This document shows positions 52,649 through 63,457 of a stretch of DNA of 64,000 nt, piece by piece. Every line of letters starts with the position of its first letter. Position 1 is the first letter of the stretch. This DNA comes from Microthrixaceae bacterium (GTDB lineage Bacteria > Actinomycetota > Acidimicrobiia > Acidimicrobiales > Microtrichaceae). The position numbers and the translations under genes were made by a program. The notes beneath the pieces were generated by a model, which saw only the letters and a list, made by a program, of their open reading frames with translations, was not told the DNA's origin and searched no databases. The DNA is taken from assembly GCA_027493675.1 (NCBI GenBank), contig JAOSKI010000008.1, positions 1 through 64,000 of the forward strand. The letters are read 5' to 3'.

Positions 52649-53410
52649 TCAGCTCGCGGTGGCGGGGACTGATCGGGCCGCGATCGTCACGGCCTTGGCC
52701 AGCAGATCCTCGTCGGCGTATGACCGCAGGTAGGGCACGGCACGGAGCTCGTCGAGCCCGCAACGGGCCGATCTGATCCGTTCCCCGGTGATCTCGAACC
52801 CGGCCTGGGCGAACAGCGACCGCCACTGTGACAGGCGCAGGCGGTTCACGAAGCCGCTGCGGTGCGAGGTCATCAGGTTCCACATCCACTGCGGGTACTT
52901 GAGGAACTCGTACATGTGCTCCGGGTCCTCACGCCCCCCGAGGTGGGTCTCCAGGTCGATCGAGGCGACGTGGTGCCCTCCGGTGCGGATCACCCGGTGG
53001 ATCTCCGCCAGCAGCGATGCCGGCTCAGGAACGTGCTCCAACACCGAATGGCTCCACACCACGTCGAAGCTGCCATCGGGCCAGGGCATGTGCCCAGAGG
53101 AATCCACCCGGTAGTCGAGGTCCAGATCCGCGATCGCGTCGGTGTCCAGGTATTCCGAGACGTCGAACGCGCAGTAGGAGGCACCTGCACCTATGGCGGC
53201 CCGCGCCAGCTCGACACCTTGGCCGGGGCCGACCTCGAGGATGGCACAGCCGTCGAGTGCCTCCGGTATGAGGGCGGTGAAGCTCTCGAGCACCTGGCGA
53301 CCATGGCCGGCGTCGGAGAGCACGCCGGTGTTGTGGCGCCGCCGTGCCCTGGATCGCACAGCGGAGGAGTGCATGAGAAGGTTGAGTGCGATCTCCTTTG
53401 GAGGAAACAC
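52649..53410 (-). CDS. Class I SAM-dependent methyltransferase
   Basis: Intact, 253 residues. SAM-binding motif I AILEVGPGQGVELARAAIGA, acidic motif CAFDVSEYLDTD, motif II FDVVWSHSVLEHVPEPASLL, RVIRTGGHHVASIDLETHLG (a motif III-like strand) and the C-terminal WRSLFAQAGFEITGERI. The SVLEHV-EPASLL form is common among glycan-cluster methyltransferases. First gene of a short minus-strand operon, followed by a GT4; probably methylates a sugar hydroxyl of the growing chain. Confidence 0.82.
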   Translation of the reverse strand: MFPPKEIALNLLMHSSAVRSRARRRHNTGVLSDAGHGRQVLESFTALIPEALDGCAILEVGPGQGVELARAAIGAGASYCAFDVSEYLDTDAIADLDLDYRVDSSGHMPWPDGSFDVVWSHSVLEHVPEPASLLAEIHRVIRTGGHHVASIDLETHLGGREDPEHMYEFLKYPQWMWNLMTSHRSGFVNRLRLSQWRSLFAQAGFEITGERIRSARCGLDELRAVPYLRSYADEDLLAKAVTIAARSVPATAS

Positions 53411-53522
53411 GTCACTTCTCCTTCATCTCACACCGGTGTACCGCACGGGTGATTCTGCCAAACTTGTGAGATCATGCGCAAAGGGGTCGGTAGATGAGCA
53501 ACGGGGCGACACCAGGGGATCC

Positions 53523-54330
53523 GTGGACTCCGCGACCGTGGACGGATTCGGACTCGAGTGGACGGTGTACGACCAGTCCGAGCGCGATCCGGAGTCGATC
53601 CGCAGGTCCTTCGAGAGGTACTTCGAGCGGTTCCCCTTCGACGAGCTCGATGAATCGTCGCTGGGTCTCGACGTGGGCTGTGGGACGGGTAGATGGGCTT
53701 CGCAGGTGCTCGATCGCGGGCCGCGGCTTGTTGCCCTCGATGCATCGGCCCCTGCGCTCCGGGTCGCCGCCAGGACCGCTCCCGCCGCGGCTCTGCTGAA
53801 CGCAAGTGCAGTGGAGTTGCCTCTGGCAGACGACTCGGTCGACTTCGGGTTCTCCCTGGGGGTGCTGCACCATCTGCCCGACACCGAGGGTGCGTTGCGT
53901 GAGATCCACAGGGTGCTGGTCCCGGGCGCGCCGTTCCTGGTGTACCTGTACTACGCGTTCGACAACCGGCCGGGTTGGTTCCGGGCGCTGTGGAAGCTGA
54001 GCGATCTGGGTCGTCGCTGGATCTCGGGGCTACCGCACAGGCGTCGCCTGGCGGTGACCCGCGTGATCGCTGCCACCACGTACTGGCCGCTTGCCAGGTT
54101 CTCGAAGCTGCTTGAAGGGCTCGGAAAGGACCCTTCGCGGCTCCCGCTGTCGGCCTACCGGGACCAGCCGTTCTACGTGATGCGCACCGACGCACTGGAC
54201 CGTTTCGGCACCGGCCTGGAGAAGCGCTACACCCGCGACTGAGATCTCCGCGATGCTCACCAGGGCAGGTTTCGTGGACATCGGCTTCAACGCGGACTGG
54301 CCGTTCTGGTGCGCCCTGGCGAGAGCATGA
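53523..54330 (+). CDS. Class I SAM-dependent methyltransferase, frameshifted at the end
   Basis: From the GTG at 53523; an ATG at 53494 (MSNGATPG) in another frame could be the real start if one base is missing near 53515. GLEWTVYDQSERDPESIRRS and FPFDELDESSLGLDVGCGTG (motif I) are followed by VALDASAPALRVAARTA, DSVDFGFSLGVLHHLPDTEG and RVLVPGAPFLVYLYYAF. The apparent stop at 54242 follows KRYTRD; shifting one base gives EISAMLTRAGFVDIGFNADW ending ALARA with TGA at 54328-54330, which overlaps the next start as ATGA. The family often acts on glycans or lipids; substrate unknown. Confidence 0.75.
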
Positions 54331-55479
54331 GTCAACCCGCGGATGTCGCACGACACGCGGAGCCGACGCGCGCGACGCGTCCGGCCCGGGTGCTCCTGGT
54401 AGGTCGCGGGCTAGGCCTCGGGGGGATGGAGCAACTCCTGTTGGCCCAGGTTCGCGGTGGAGACACGGATCGCTTCTCGTACTCCGTGGCGTATGTGAAC
54501 TCCGACAAGGATTCGCTCGTCGGCGACTTCGAGACGCTCGGCATCCCGGTCCACTGCCTCTCGTCGGGTTCACGGCCGTGGCCGCTGGCGGTGCGCTCCC
54601 TGCTCGCGCGGGAGCGCTTCGACATCGTGCACGTCCACTCGCCCCTCGTCGCGTCGGTGGTGCGTGTCGCCTCGGCGACGATGCGCGATCGGCCGCTGCT
54701 GGTGTACACCGAGCACAACAGCTGGGCGCCGTACGGAATACCCACGAGGTGGGCGAACCGGCTCACGTACCGCCTCGACGACGCCCAGTTCGCGGTCTCC
54801 CGTGCGGCGTGGGAGTCGGTGCCCGCCCGCCTGCGCTCCAGGCTCGAGGTGTTGAGCCACGGCATCGACGTCGAGGCGGTGGGCAGGAACCGTGGGCATC
54901 GCGACGAGTCACGCCGGTTCATGGAGGTGTCCGCGGACGAAGTGGTGATCGGCACGGTTGCGAACTTCAGGCCGGAGAAGAACTACGACGGTCTGCTTCG
55001 CGTCGCCGCTCGGGTGCTGGAGACCAATGACGGCGTGCGCTTCGTGAGCATCGGCCAGGGGCCCTTGCAGACCGAGATCGAGCGCCTGCACGAGAGCATG
55101 GGTCTGGGTGACGGGTTCCTGATCCTCGGGGCCCAACCCGACGCACCACGTCTGATGGCGGCGTTCGACGTGTTCGTCCTGGCATCACATGTGGAAGGCC
55201 TGCCTGTTGCGTTCATGGAGGCGCGTGCACTGGGCCTCCCCCGTGGTGGTCACCGCAGTCGGTGGGCTCATCGACCACGTGGAGGACGGCACCGACGGCA
55301 TCCTCGTACCACCCGGCTCCGACGACCTGCTCGTCGACGCTCTGGAGCGCGTCGTGGGCTCACCGGAGCTTCGCAAGCGGTTGGCGGTCGAGTCGGCCGG
55401 CCGAGCCGCAGACGTCGATGCCGCCCGCGCTGTCGCAGTGGTCGAACAGCGCTACCTGGATCGCCTCGGAGACCGCTGA
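54327..55479 (+). CDS. GT4-family glycosyltransferase
   Basis: ATG 54327, coupled to the methyltransferase stop. RVLLVGRGLGLGGMEQLLLA (GGME/GGAE-type acceptor loop), IVHVHSPLVASVVRVAS, YTEHNSWAPYGIPTRWA, VLSHGIDVEAVGRNR, IGTVANFRPEKNYDGLLRVA, VRFVSIGQGPLQTEIERL, FDVFVLASHVEGLPVAFMEA, then an indel near 55240 and PVVVTAVGGLIDHVEDGTDG. A standard GT4 enzyme of about 384 residues. It overlaps the asparagine synthetase gene by three bases. Confidence 0.83.
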
Positions 55480-57418
55480 TGTGCGGCATCGCGGGGGTGC
55501 TCGACCCCGGGGCGACCGGTCGTGCCGAACAGGCCCGGGAGCTGGTCGAGGCCGATGGCGCAGCGCATGGTCCCTCGGGGCCCCGACGGTTCCGGTACCT
55601 GGGTCGATGAGCGCTCCGGTGTGGGCTTCGGCCACCGGCGCCTGTCGATCCTGGATCTGTCGGACCACGGCGCACAGCCGATGGCGTCCGCGGATGGTCG
55701 CTTCGTGATCACCTACAACGGCGAGATCTACGACCACCGGGACCTGGCCGCGGATCTCGGGGCCGCGGGGGTGCGGCTCAGAGGCCACTCCGACACCGAG
55801 ACGTTGGTGGAGGCGATCGCCCTGTGGGGCCTGGAGGCAACCCTGCGCGCATCGACGGCATGTACGCGTTCGGCCTGTGGGACCGTGAGCAGCGGACTCT
55901 CACCTTGGTTCGCGACCGGATGGGGGAGAAGCCGCTCTACTACGGAGCACTGGGCTCCGGCGAGGTCGTGTTCGCATCCACCCTCGACGCGATCGCCGCG
56001 CACCCCGGGTTTCGATCGTCCGCTCGACCGCGAGGCACTGGTGCTGTTCCTGCGCTACAAGTACGTCCCTGCGCCCTGGTCGATCCGTGAGGGCATCTCG
56101 AAGCTGGAGCCGGGTTGTCTGGTCGAGGTGGATTCGCGCGGCAGGATCGGTAAGGCCCGTGCCTACTGGTCATATGCCGACGTGGTGGCTCGGGGCGTCA
56201 CCTTCGCAGGGTCGCCGCAGGACGCGGTCGACGAGCTCGATGGGTTGCTGCGCCGATCGGTGCAGCGCCGACTGGTGGCCGACGTGCCGGTGGGAGCCTT
56301 CCTCTCGGGTGGCATCGACAGCTCCACGGTCGTCGCGGTCGCCCAACAGGTGAGCACCGATCCGGTGCGCACCTTCACCATCGGATCGACCGACCGCGAC
56401 TACGACGAGTCGTCGGATGCAAAGGCGGTGGCAGCGCACCTGGGGGCCAGCACACCGAGTTGGTGGTCACCGAGGCCGACGCCCTGCGGGTCGTGGGCGA
56501 ACTCGGTGCGATCTACGACGAACCGTTCGCCGACTCCTCACAGGTACCCACGAGGGCTCGTCGCCGAGCTCGCCCGGTCCGAGGTGACCGTGGCCCTCTC
56601 GGGTGACGGCGGCGACGAGCTGTTCCTCGGCTACAACCGCTACGGGTGGGTGCCGGCGATCTGGAGCCGCTTGGAGCGCGTGCCGGTTCCCTTGCGTCGT
56701 GGCGCGGCGCACGCGGCGACGCTGGTACCCCCGTCGTGGTGGGACCATGTGGCCGGACTGCTCCCGGCGGACCGCCGGCCGCGGATGCTTCGGGCTCAAG
56801 ATCGCGAAGGTCGCCGGTGTTGCCGACGCCGACAGCGAACAGGAGGTCTACAACCGCCTCGTCAGCCATTGGCAGGACCCCACGGCGTTGGTCCCAGGGG
56901 GCAGCGAGCCACCGACCATGCACTCCTCGCCGTCGCGTTGGCCGCGCACTGCGGGCATCGTGGAGCACATGGCCGCCATCGGCGCGGTCACCTACCTTCC
57001 CGACGACGTGCTTGCGAAGGTGGACCGGGCGACCATGTCGGTCTCGCTCGAAGGCCGCATTCCGCTGCTGGATCGCGACATCGTGGAGTTCGCGGCGAGC
57101 CTGCCCACCGGGCACAAGCAGCGGGGTGGAGTGGGCAAGTGGCCGTTGCGCCAGGTGTTGGCGCGGTATGTGCCCGTGGAGTTGGTCGAGAGGCCCAAGT
57201 CGGGTTTCGGGGTGCCGATCGAATCGTGGATCCGTGGCCCGTTGCGTGACTGGGCGGCGGATCACCTGTTCGGAGCCACCACGGCGGCCTTCCTCGACGT
57301 CGGTCCGATCCGCAAGGCTTGGGACGACCACCACTCCGGACGCCGCAACACCGCCTACGAGCTGTGGGACGTGATCATGTTCTCGGTGTGGGCCGAGTCC
57401 CACGGCGCCGGATCATGA
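55479..57418 (+). CDS. Glutamine-dependent asparagine synthetase-like amidotransferase (AsnB type), frameshifted
   Basis: ATG 55479. The N-terminal glutaminase domain begins MCGIAGVLDPG with the catalytic Cys at position 2, then FGHRRLSILDLSDHGAQPMA and FVITYNGEIYDHRDLA. The synthetase domain has the PP-loop FLSGGIDSSTVVAVAQ, EVTVALSGDGGDELFLGYNR and VTYLPDDVLAKVDRATMSVS followed by LEGRIPLLDRDIVEFA, VERPKSGFGVPIESWI. Indels near 55570, 55850, 56010, 56450, 56550 and 56790. AsnB homologues inside glycan clusters often amidate a sugar acid (WbpS/AsnB-like proteins) rather than make asparagine, and this copy probably does the same; a housekeeping role cannot be excluded. Confidence 0.8.
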
Positions 57419-57437
57419 CGGGTATGCGAGATCGTTG

Positions 57438-58334
57438 ATGGATGCGAAGCCCGACCTGCGGGGCGCCTTCGCCGAATCCGGGATGATCGTGCTGCGGGCC
57501 GTGGTCGACCCGGAGCTGTGCATGCGGGTCCGTGAGTCGGTTGCACCGTGGGCTCGTCGTCGGCCTCGCCTCGGTGAGAAGTACCAGGACGCCTGGATGA
57601 GGCACCGACCAGTTCGCGAGCTGGCATGCCATCGCAGGATCATGACCGAACTGGAGGGCCTCTACGGCCGGCGACCGATCCCGTTCCAGACCCTCAACAT
57701 CGCACACGGCACCCAACAGCGCCTGCATGCGGATTCGGTCCATTTCGACTCGGTTCCCTCCGGGTGGATGTGCGGAGCGTGGGTTGCACTCGAAGACGTC
57801 GGTGCGGACCAGGGTCCGCTGGTCCTGGTACCCGGTAGCCACAGGGTCGCGCCGACCGTGTTCGACGAGGTGGCTGAGCGGCCTTCCGGGTTCGACATGG
57901 CTGCCTACGAGACCGCACTGGGAGAGCGTCTCGCTTCCGCCGCCACCGAGGAGTTCCACGCTTCGGCCGGCGACGTGGTCATCTGGCACGCCGACCTGGC
58001 CCACGGCGGCGCGACCGTGAAGGATCCTGCGTCGTCGCGATGGTCCCAGGTCACCCACTACTTCTTCGACGGGTTCACCTACGTGACCCCCATGCTGGGT
58101 GACCGTCACTCCGGTGAGTTGCATGTGAGGGCTCCGCTGGTCGACATCGCACGACGCAGGATCGTGCCCCAGAGGATGAACGGTCGCAGAGCGCGGGTGG
58201 TTCGCCTGGGCAACGGCAGGGCGATCGTGTCGAGCGGCGCCCGAAACGACTTGACGCCGACGGTGAGGGCGGCGTCGGTGCTGCGCTCGGCGTGGCCAAC
58301 GCACGGCTGGCCGCGCGTCTGGGCCGGGCTGTGA
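57438..58334 (+). CDS. Phytanoyl-CoA-dioxygenase-family (PhyH) Fe(II)/2-oxoglutarate oxygenase
   Basis: Intact, 298 residues. The iron facial triad appears as HADSVHF (His-x-Asp, after QTLNIAHGTQQRL) and the distal His in DVVIWHADLAHGGATVKDP, with SSRWSQVTHYFFDG carrying the likely 2-oxoglutarate Arg. GWMCGAWVALEDVGADQGPL and LVLVPGSHRVAPTVFD are the family core strands. PhyH-type enzymes hydroxylate or epimerise diverse small molecules and also occur in glycan loci. It is 19 bases after asnB in the same direction. Followed by 263 bases without a gene (58335-58597). Confidence 0.85.
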   Translation: MDAKPDLRGAFAESGMIVLRAVVDPELCMRVRESVAPWARRRPRLGEKYQDAWMRHRPVRELACHRRIMTELEGLYGRRPIPFQTLNIAHGTQQRLHADSVHFDSVPSGWMCGAWVALEDVGADQGPLVLVPGSHRVAPTVFDEVAERPSGFDMAAYETALGERLASAATEEFHASAGDVVIWHADLAHGGATVKDPASSRWSQVTHYFFDGFTYVTPMLGDRHSGELHVRAPLVDIARRRIVPQRMNGRRARVVRLGNGRAIVSSGARNDLTPTVRAASVLRSAWPTHGWPRVWAGL

Positions 58335-58597
58335 CGCCGCGCCTCGCACGGGTTCCGTAGCGGGGCCGAGGTCCGCAGGAGTGCGGGTCGCAGCTCCCTT
58401 CTGGCCGCAACATCGACTCCGGCACCGGATCAGTGCACCTCGCTTGTCGTGAGTGACAGTTGGTCGCTGCATTGCTACGGTGACGCTGTGAATGGACTTG
58501 GCCGAACCTCACAGGGGGAGTGTGGCTCGGAGTCCATCGTCGCGACACGGTGCGTCGGGACCTGCATCGGACGTCTCGCACTGGCGGCGGCCCCGGA

Positions 58598-59507
58598 GTG
58601 ACACGCTCTGCCCGGGAGTCTGCCGTAGACGCCGGCCGCCGGGTGCTCCGTGCGGTCGCGCGTTCCGGGTTGCGCGGCCCTCTTAGAAGGTCGGCGATGT
58701 CCGGGCGACTTCCGCGGTCGGTCTGGGCGCGCCTGTCCGTGGATGGCATCTTCGAGGTGCCAACCTCGGTCAGCCGGTTCTCCTATGACGGTTCTGCTGA
58801 TGACGTGGATGCACGACACCTCTACTGGCGCGGACTGGCCGGCAACGAGGGCGAGACGCTGTCGGTGTTCCAGGAGGCTGTCATAGGGGCTTCGGTGGTT
58901 GTCGACGTGGGTGCCAACCGTGGCCTCTACACCTTGACCGCGTTGGCCGACAACCCGACAGCACACGTCGTGTCGGTCGAGGCTTCCCCTCGGACCTTCG
59001 AGCATCTGACTTCGATGATCCGGTTGAACGGGTGGGAGGACCGCGTGACGGCCGTCAACGCGGCGGCAGGAGCTGAATCGGGCACGCTGCCGTTCTGGGT
59101 TCCCAGGTCCCCTCTATGCCTCGAGTGCGCGCCTTCTGGCAGCCTCTCATCGTTCTGCCGCCGTCGGCGACGTGATCGACGTACCGGTTGTCCCGCTGGA
59201 CGAACTGACCGAGACGGCCGATGTGGTCAAGATCGATGTCGAAGGTGCTGAGCACCTGGTGTTGGCCGGTATGTCACGGTTGCTAGCGACGTCCCGGCCC
59301 CTGGTGTTCATCGAGGTCCTTCCTGAAGCCGAGATCCACGAATGCGAGTCCATTCTGCGTGGAGCCGGGTACTCGTTCTTCCATCTCACCGATTCGGGGC
59401 GCAGCCGAGGCCCGGGCTTGTCGCAGATCCGGATCGTCGATTCCGAAACTACCTGTGCCGACCCGGCGAACCCAGGGCGACAGGTTCTCCGAGGCGGTGA
59501 TCCCTGA
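58598..59507 (+). CDS. FkbM-family methyltransferase (copy 1), frameshifted
   Basis: GTG at 58598 (MTRSARESAVDAGRRVLRAV); an upstream in-frame ATG at 58520 is less likely because its first residues are Arg-rich noise. FkbM core: VVVDVGANRGLYTLTALADN (SAM motif I), HVVSVEASPRTFEHLTSMIR, WEDRVTAVNAAAGAESGTLP, an indel near 59105, DVIDVPVVPLDELTETADVV, KIDVEGAEHLVLAGMSRLL (the KIDVEG-E block) and FIEVLPEAEIHECESILRGA. It methylates a hydroxyl, commonly on sugars. It is the first of two FkbM genes separated by a glycosyltransferase. Confidence 0.82.
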
Positions 59508-59522
59508 TGCAGCAGGTACTCC

Positions 59523-60644
59523 ATGACCTCTGGTGAAGACCGCTCGAAGATCATCGTCACAACCACACCCTGGGCGCGGGTGACCCTCACCTTCGCGAGC
59601 TGTACGGTGCAATGGAGGAGGTCGGGGTGCAGGTCCGCTCGGACAGCCTGCGGCACTGGGCCGTGCGAGCAGCCAAGGCGGGTGATCCGGATGTGTTCCA
59701 CTTGAACTGGCTGGACCATCTGGCTGGCCCCACCCCCGTCGTGACGCGTGCTGCCTCCGCGGCAAGGCTCCTGCTTTACCTCCTCATCGCCCGGATCCGT
59801 CGTCGGCGTGTCTGGTGGACCGTGCACAACGTCGAACCTCACGATCGACCCCGAGCCGTCCTCTTCACGGCTACACAGTTCCTGGTGTTCCTGCTTGTCC
59901 ATACCGTGCACTTCCTGTCGGCCAGTGCCGAGGCGGGGGTTCCTGTCCAAGTACCGGGTTCTGTGGCCACTGAAGGCCAAGACGCTGACCACGGCCCTGC
60001 CGACGGATCAGAGAGCTGCTGTTGCTTCAGACGAAGACCGGCACTCCGAAGGTGAACCAGGGATTGTCACTTTCGTCCTGTACGGGAATCTTCGCCGCGC
60101 CAAAGCGGTCGTCGAGGTCATCGAATCGTTCTCGGTTGCTTCCTCTGGATCATCAAGGCGGCGCCTGGTCGTGGCGGGCACTCCGGTCGATGTTGACTAC
60201 GAGGATGCAATCCTCAAAGCGAGCAGTGCCTCCGACAACATCGACACACGTCTCCGTTTCCATGACGACGCGGATCTGGATGCCTTGTTGGCCGGGTCCG
60301 ACTGGGGTGTCTTCCTGTATGATCGTGTGAGCAACAGCGGTAGCGTCATCCATGCCTTCAGCATCGGCCTCCCTGCTCTGGCCTACGACCTTCCGTTCTT
60401 CCAGGAGTGCTTCGGACCGGAACCACGCCCAGGCGTGTTGGTGCCGAACCGCAGGAAGATGACCGGATCGGACTGGGATGATCTGGCTGAGCAGGCTCGG
60501 AGTCCGTCACACCTCGTCATGCGCCGGCGTGCAATGGAAGTGGCGGCGCAGCACTCACCTGCGGCCGTTGCCGCGGTCCTCCTCGACCATTTCTCCTCCA
60601 GGGAGGATTTGAGACCGAACATGGAAGGTGCATCATGCAAGTAG
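59523..60644 (+). CDS. GT-B glycosyltransferase (mannosyltransferase-like), frameshifted
   Basis: Starts at the ATG 59523 (MTSGEDRSKIIVTTTP), shifting near 59570 to GDPHLRELYGAMEEVGVQVR. DVFHLNWLDHLAGPTPVV and RRRVWWTVHNVEPHDRPRAV resemble the N-terminal half of GDP-mannose-type transferases (HFHWL and WTVHN-PH blocks). After an indel near 59945 the C-terminal half gives VTFVLYGNLRRAKAVVEVIE, RFHDDADLDALLAGSDWGVF and the donor-site SNSGSVIHAFSIGLPALAYD. Base composition is a little less G/C-rich than its neighbours. The stop overlaps the second FkbM gene by ten bases. Confidence 0.68.
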
Positions 60645-61477
60645 GACCCCGTTCGCTGGTCCGGTGGCTCGCTGACTCGGTCGGGTCGAAGTTCACGAGC
60701 GTGTCCACTGCCCGGGCTCGTCGGTTCTCCCGGATGCAGTCCGTAGGCCCTGAACCCGAGCTCCGTCTGGTTGCTGCACGCGCCGCAGGAGCGCAGTTCA
60801 TCGACGTGGGTGCGAACGCCGGTCTCTACACGGGCATGGCACTCGATGCGCGTGCGAGCTCTGTCATCGCGGTCGAGCCGATCCCGGAGTTGGCCGCTCT
60901 CCTACGTACCAAGTTCGGTCGTCGTGTGTCGGTGCTCGAATGCGCCATGTCGGCTGAGCCAGGTGAGTCGACTTTGACTGTGCCGGTGGTGCACGGAGTG
61001 GTTCGTCAGACGCGTGCATCTCTCTCCACTGGTGACGCGCCGGTCGGCTCCACGGTGCGGGTGAGCCTCGCGACGTTGGATTCGCTGTCTCCGGCGCGCG
61101 GCGCGATGGTGAAGGTGGATGTCGAAGGCCACGAGCTGGACGTGATGGCCGGCGCCGCGAAGACACTGGAATCCAAGTGCGTATCGACCTGGTTGATCGA
61201 AGCCGAGGTCAGGAATCAGCCGACCGCCGTATCGGACCTGTCCTCGATGATGGACGGATACGGGTACACCGGCTGGGCGGTGCTGCCGGACACCCTGATC
61301 CCTGTCCGGAGGTTCGACCCAGCAGTGCATCAGTCGACCGCTGATCAGGATGTCGTGGCTCAGGGCGGGCCGCGGCCGGCCGGCTACGCGAACAACTTCT
61401 GCTTCGTACCGCAGGAGGACGAGGAGCCGTTCCTCGCTGCCTGTGAAGCTCACGGTTTCGCGACGGTTCGGTCGTGA
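60635..61477 (+). CDS. FkbM-family methyltransferase (copy 2)
   Basis: Intact, 280 residues. AAGAQFIDVGANAGLYTGMA (motif I), SSVIAVEPIPELAALLRTKF, VSVLECAMSAEPGESTLTVP, VSLATLDSLSPARGAMVKVD and VEGHELDVMAGAAKTLESK, then WLIEAEVRNQPTAVSD. C-terminal NNFCFVPQEDEEPFLAACEA. Same family as the gene at 58598 but clearly divergent, so the two probably methylate different positions. It converges on the ABC transporter gene with an 85-base gap. Confidence 0.85.
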   Translation: MQVGPRSLVRWLADSVGSKFTSVSTARARRFSRMQSVGPEPELRLVAARAAGAQFIDVGANAGLYTGMALDARASSVIAVEPIPELAALLRTKFGRRVSVLECAMSAEPGESTLTVPVVHGVVRQTRASLSTGDAPVGSTVRVSLATLDSLSPARGAMVKVDVEGHELDVMAGAAKTLESKCVSTWLIEAEVRNQPTAVSDLSSMMDGYGYTGWAVLPDTLIPVRRFDPAVHQSTADQDVVAQGGPRPAGYANNFCFVPQEDEEPFLAACEAHGFATVRS

Positions 61478-61562
61478 GTTGTCTGCGCCGCGGCGAGGTG
61501 CGCGGAATCATCCAGGTGCTCTGGATCCTCGGGCGGGGTGTGGTCTGATCAGTCGGTTTTCC

Positions 61563-63237
61563 TCACGCATCCTCGTTGACCATCTTGCGGAAGAAGTCCG
61601 ATCGTGCCGCGACTTCCTGTGGTGTGGCGTCGACCTCGACCCGACCTTTGGCCAACACGATGATGCGACTGCACGACCGCAGGGTGGAGTAGCGGTGGGC
61701 GACCACGATGACCAGCCGGCCGGTCGGCAGTTCTTCGATCGTCTGGCGGATCGTCGCCTCCGACACAGCGTCGAGAGCACTTGTGGGCTCGTCGAGAACC
61801 AGGATCTCCGGGTCCCCTGCAAGTGCACGCGCGATGGTCAACCGTTGTCGTTGACCCCCGACAGTGCCCTGTCGTCGGGGCCCAGCCGTGTGGATCCCGT
61901 CGGGGAGCTCCGCTATGTCAGCCTCCAGGTGTGACTCCTTGAGAGCACGCATGATCCGTGCCTCTGGGAGCCCTCGGAACAGGTCGACGTTCTCCGCGAC
62001 CGTCCCGGTGATAAGAACGGCCTGCTGGGGTACGAACGCCACCCGTTCGGCGAACTCGCTCGCATCGATCTCGTGCCAATCGGTCGTTCCCCCAACGATC
62101 CTCCCGCCTGTGGGCTGACGAAGGCGCAAGAGCAACTCGACGAGCGTGGACTTGCCTGCTCCGGATGGCCCGACCACGCCGATCAGCTCTCCGTCGCGTA
62201 GTTCGAGATCCACACCCGAGAGCACGTTCGATTCACCGTCGTAGCTGAAGTCCAGGTCCTGGAGCCGCACGGGCGTCACTGAATCAGGCCTTTCATCGCC
62301 GAACGCGATCGGGCTTGCCGACAGCGTGTGGATCAACTCGTTAGTGGCCTCGGCGTACGAGCCTTGCTCGATGACCCTCTGGTTGGCATTCACATATTGC
62401 TGTGCAGCGGACATGGAACGGATCAACAGCAGTACGACAGCGCCTACTGAGGCAAGGTCCGAGCCGTCGACGCTCTCGACGATCAACAACAGGCTCACGA
62501 CTGCGGCTGCGAGCATCGCGGTCTGGAAAAGTTGGGGCGTGGCCGTCGTGAGGAACCTGATCCGTCGTAGCGAGTTGACGACGGATCGGATCTGCAGGCT
62601 CACGCGGCTGAATGCCTGATCCTTGACCTGGAACAACTCGATCTCCCTTTGGAGGAGCTCGACCTCCGAGACCTCCTGGCCGAGCACCCGGGAGGAGTCC
62701 GCCAGGCTCCTGGCAGCGGAGTGGCTCCTGGCACGCAGTGGTCGCATGATGGCAAGCACCACCATTCCGATCACCGCGATCCCCAACGTCGCCAGGGGGT
62801 TCACCACGAGCGACGAACCACCGAACGCGAGCAGGCCGCAGATGCTCGTGACCACCAGGGTGAAGCTGTTCGCGAGGTCACCTGTGAACCTGGCGTGGCT
62901 GACCATCACGGCGTTCAGGTCACCAGCGGGTCGGGAGCTCCGTGCCACGTAGGAGCCCTGGAGGTACGCCGTCATGATGCCCTGTTGCGCCTTGGCGGTC
63001 ACGTTCGCCGAGAACCTCGCAGAGATCGAGGGCGGCACCGAGGATTGTGGCGACCCGGACGAGCACCATGAAGAAGGCAAGTAGGATCGCATCCTGACGG
63101 GCCATCGAACGGCCCATGACATCGATCCCGTCAACACCTCTGATCAGCCCGTCGGCCGTGAGCGTGAGCAGGATGAGCACGGTCGATTCGGCGATCCCGC
63201 CCGCGAACGACAGCCCACCGACGGAGGCAACCTTCAT
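61563..63237 (-). CDS. ABC exporter / lipid-linked glycan flippase (MsbA/PglK type), frameshifted
   Basis: A half-transporter with fused membrane and ATPase domains. ATG at 63237 (MKVASVGGLSFAGGIAESTV), preceded by an in-frame TAG. An indel near 63040 interrupts the first helices; then SARFSANVTAKAQQGIMTAY, TLVVTSICGLLAFGGSSLVV and AAAVVSLLLIVESVDGSDLA. ATPase: Walker A IGVVGPSGAGKSTLVELLL, Q-loop FVPQQAVLITGTV, signature GTVGGQRQRLTIARALAGD (first residues differ from LSGGQ), Walker B ILVLDEPTSALD and switch His VVAHRYSTLRS. Given the surrounding glycosyltransferases it most likely flips a polyprenyl-linked oligosaccharide; a peptide or lipid exporter is the alternative. Confidence 0.83.
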
Positions 63238-63457
63238 CCCGCTGCGAGCCGGAAGGAACCTCTGAAGGTGCCCCTAGTTCTCTTTCAACCCCCCGCTCGA
63301 CGAAAGCGACCGTGCGGGTCCGAAGGTGAATCTGCGCGCCACTGCGCCAACGGTATCGGGAAGTGGTGGTCACACCATCAGCCGGCCTGCTTCGGGGTGC
63401 TTCGGTGTCGGGCGTGGTTGTCGACCAGGTGGCGAGCGCAGGTGTGCCGCCGCTCGG

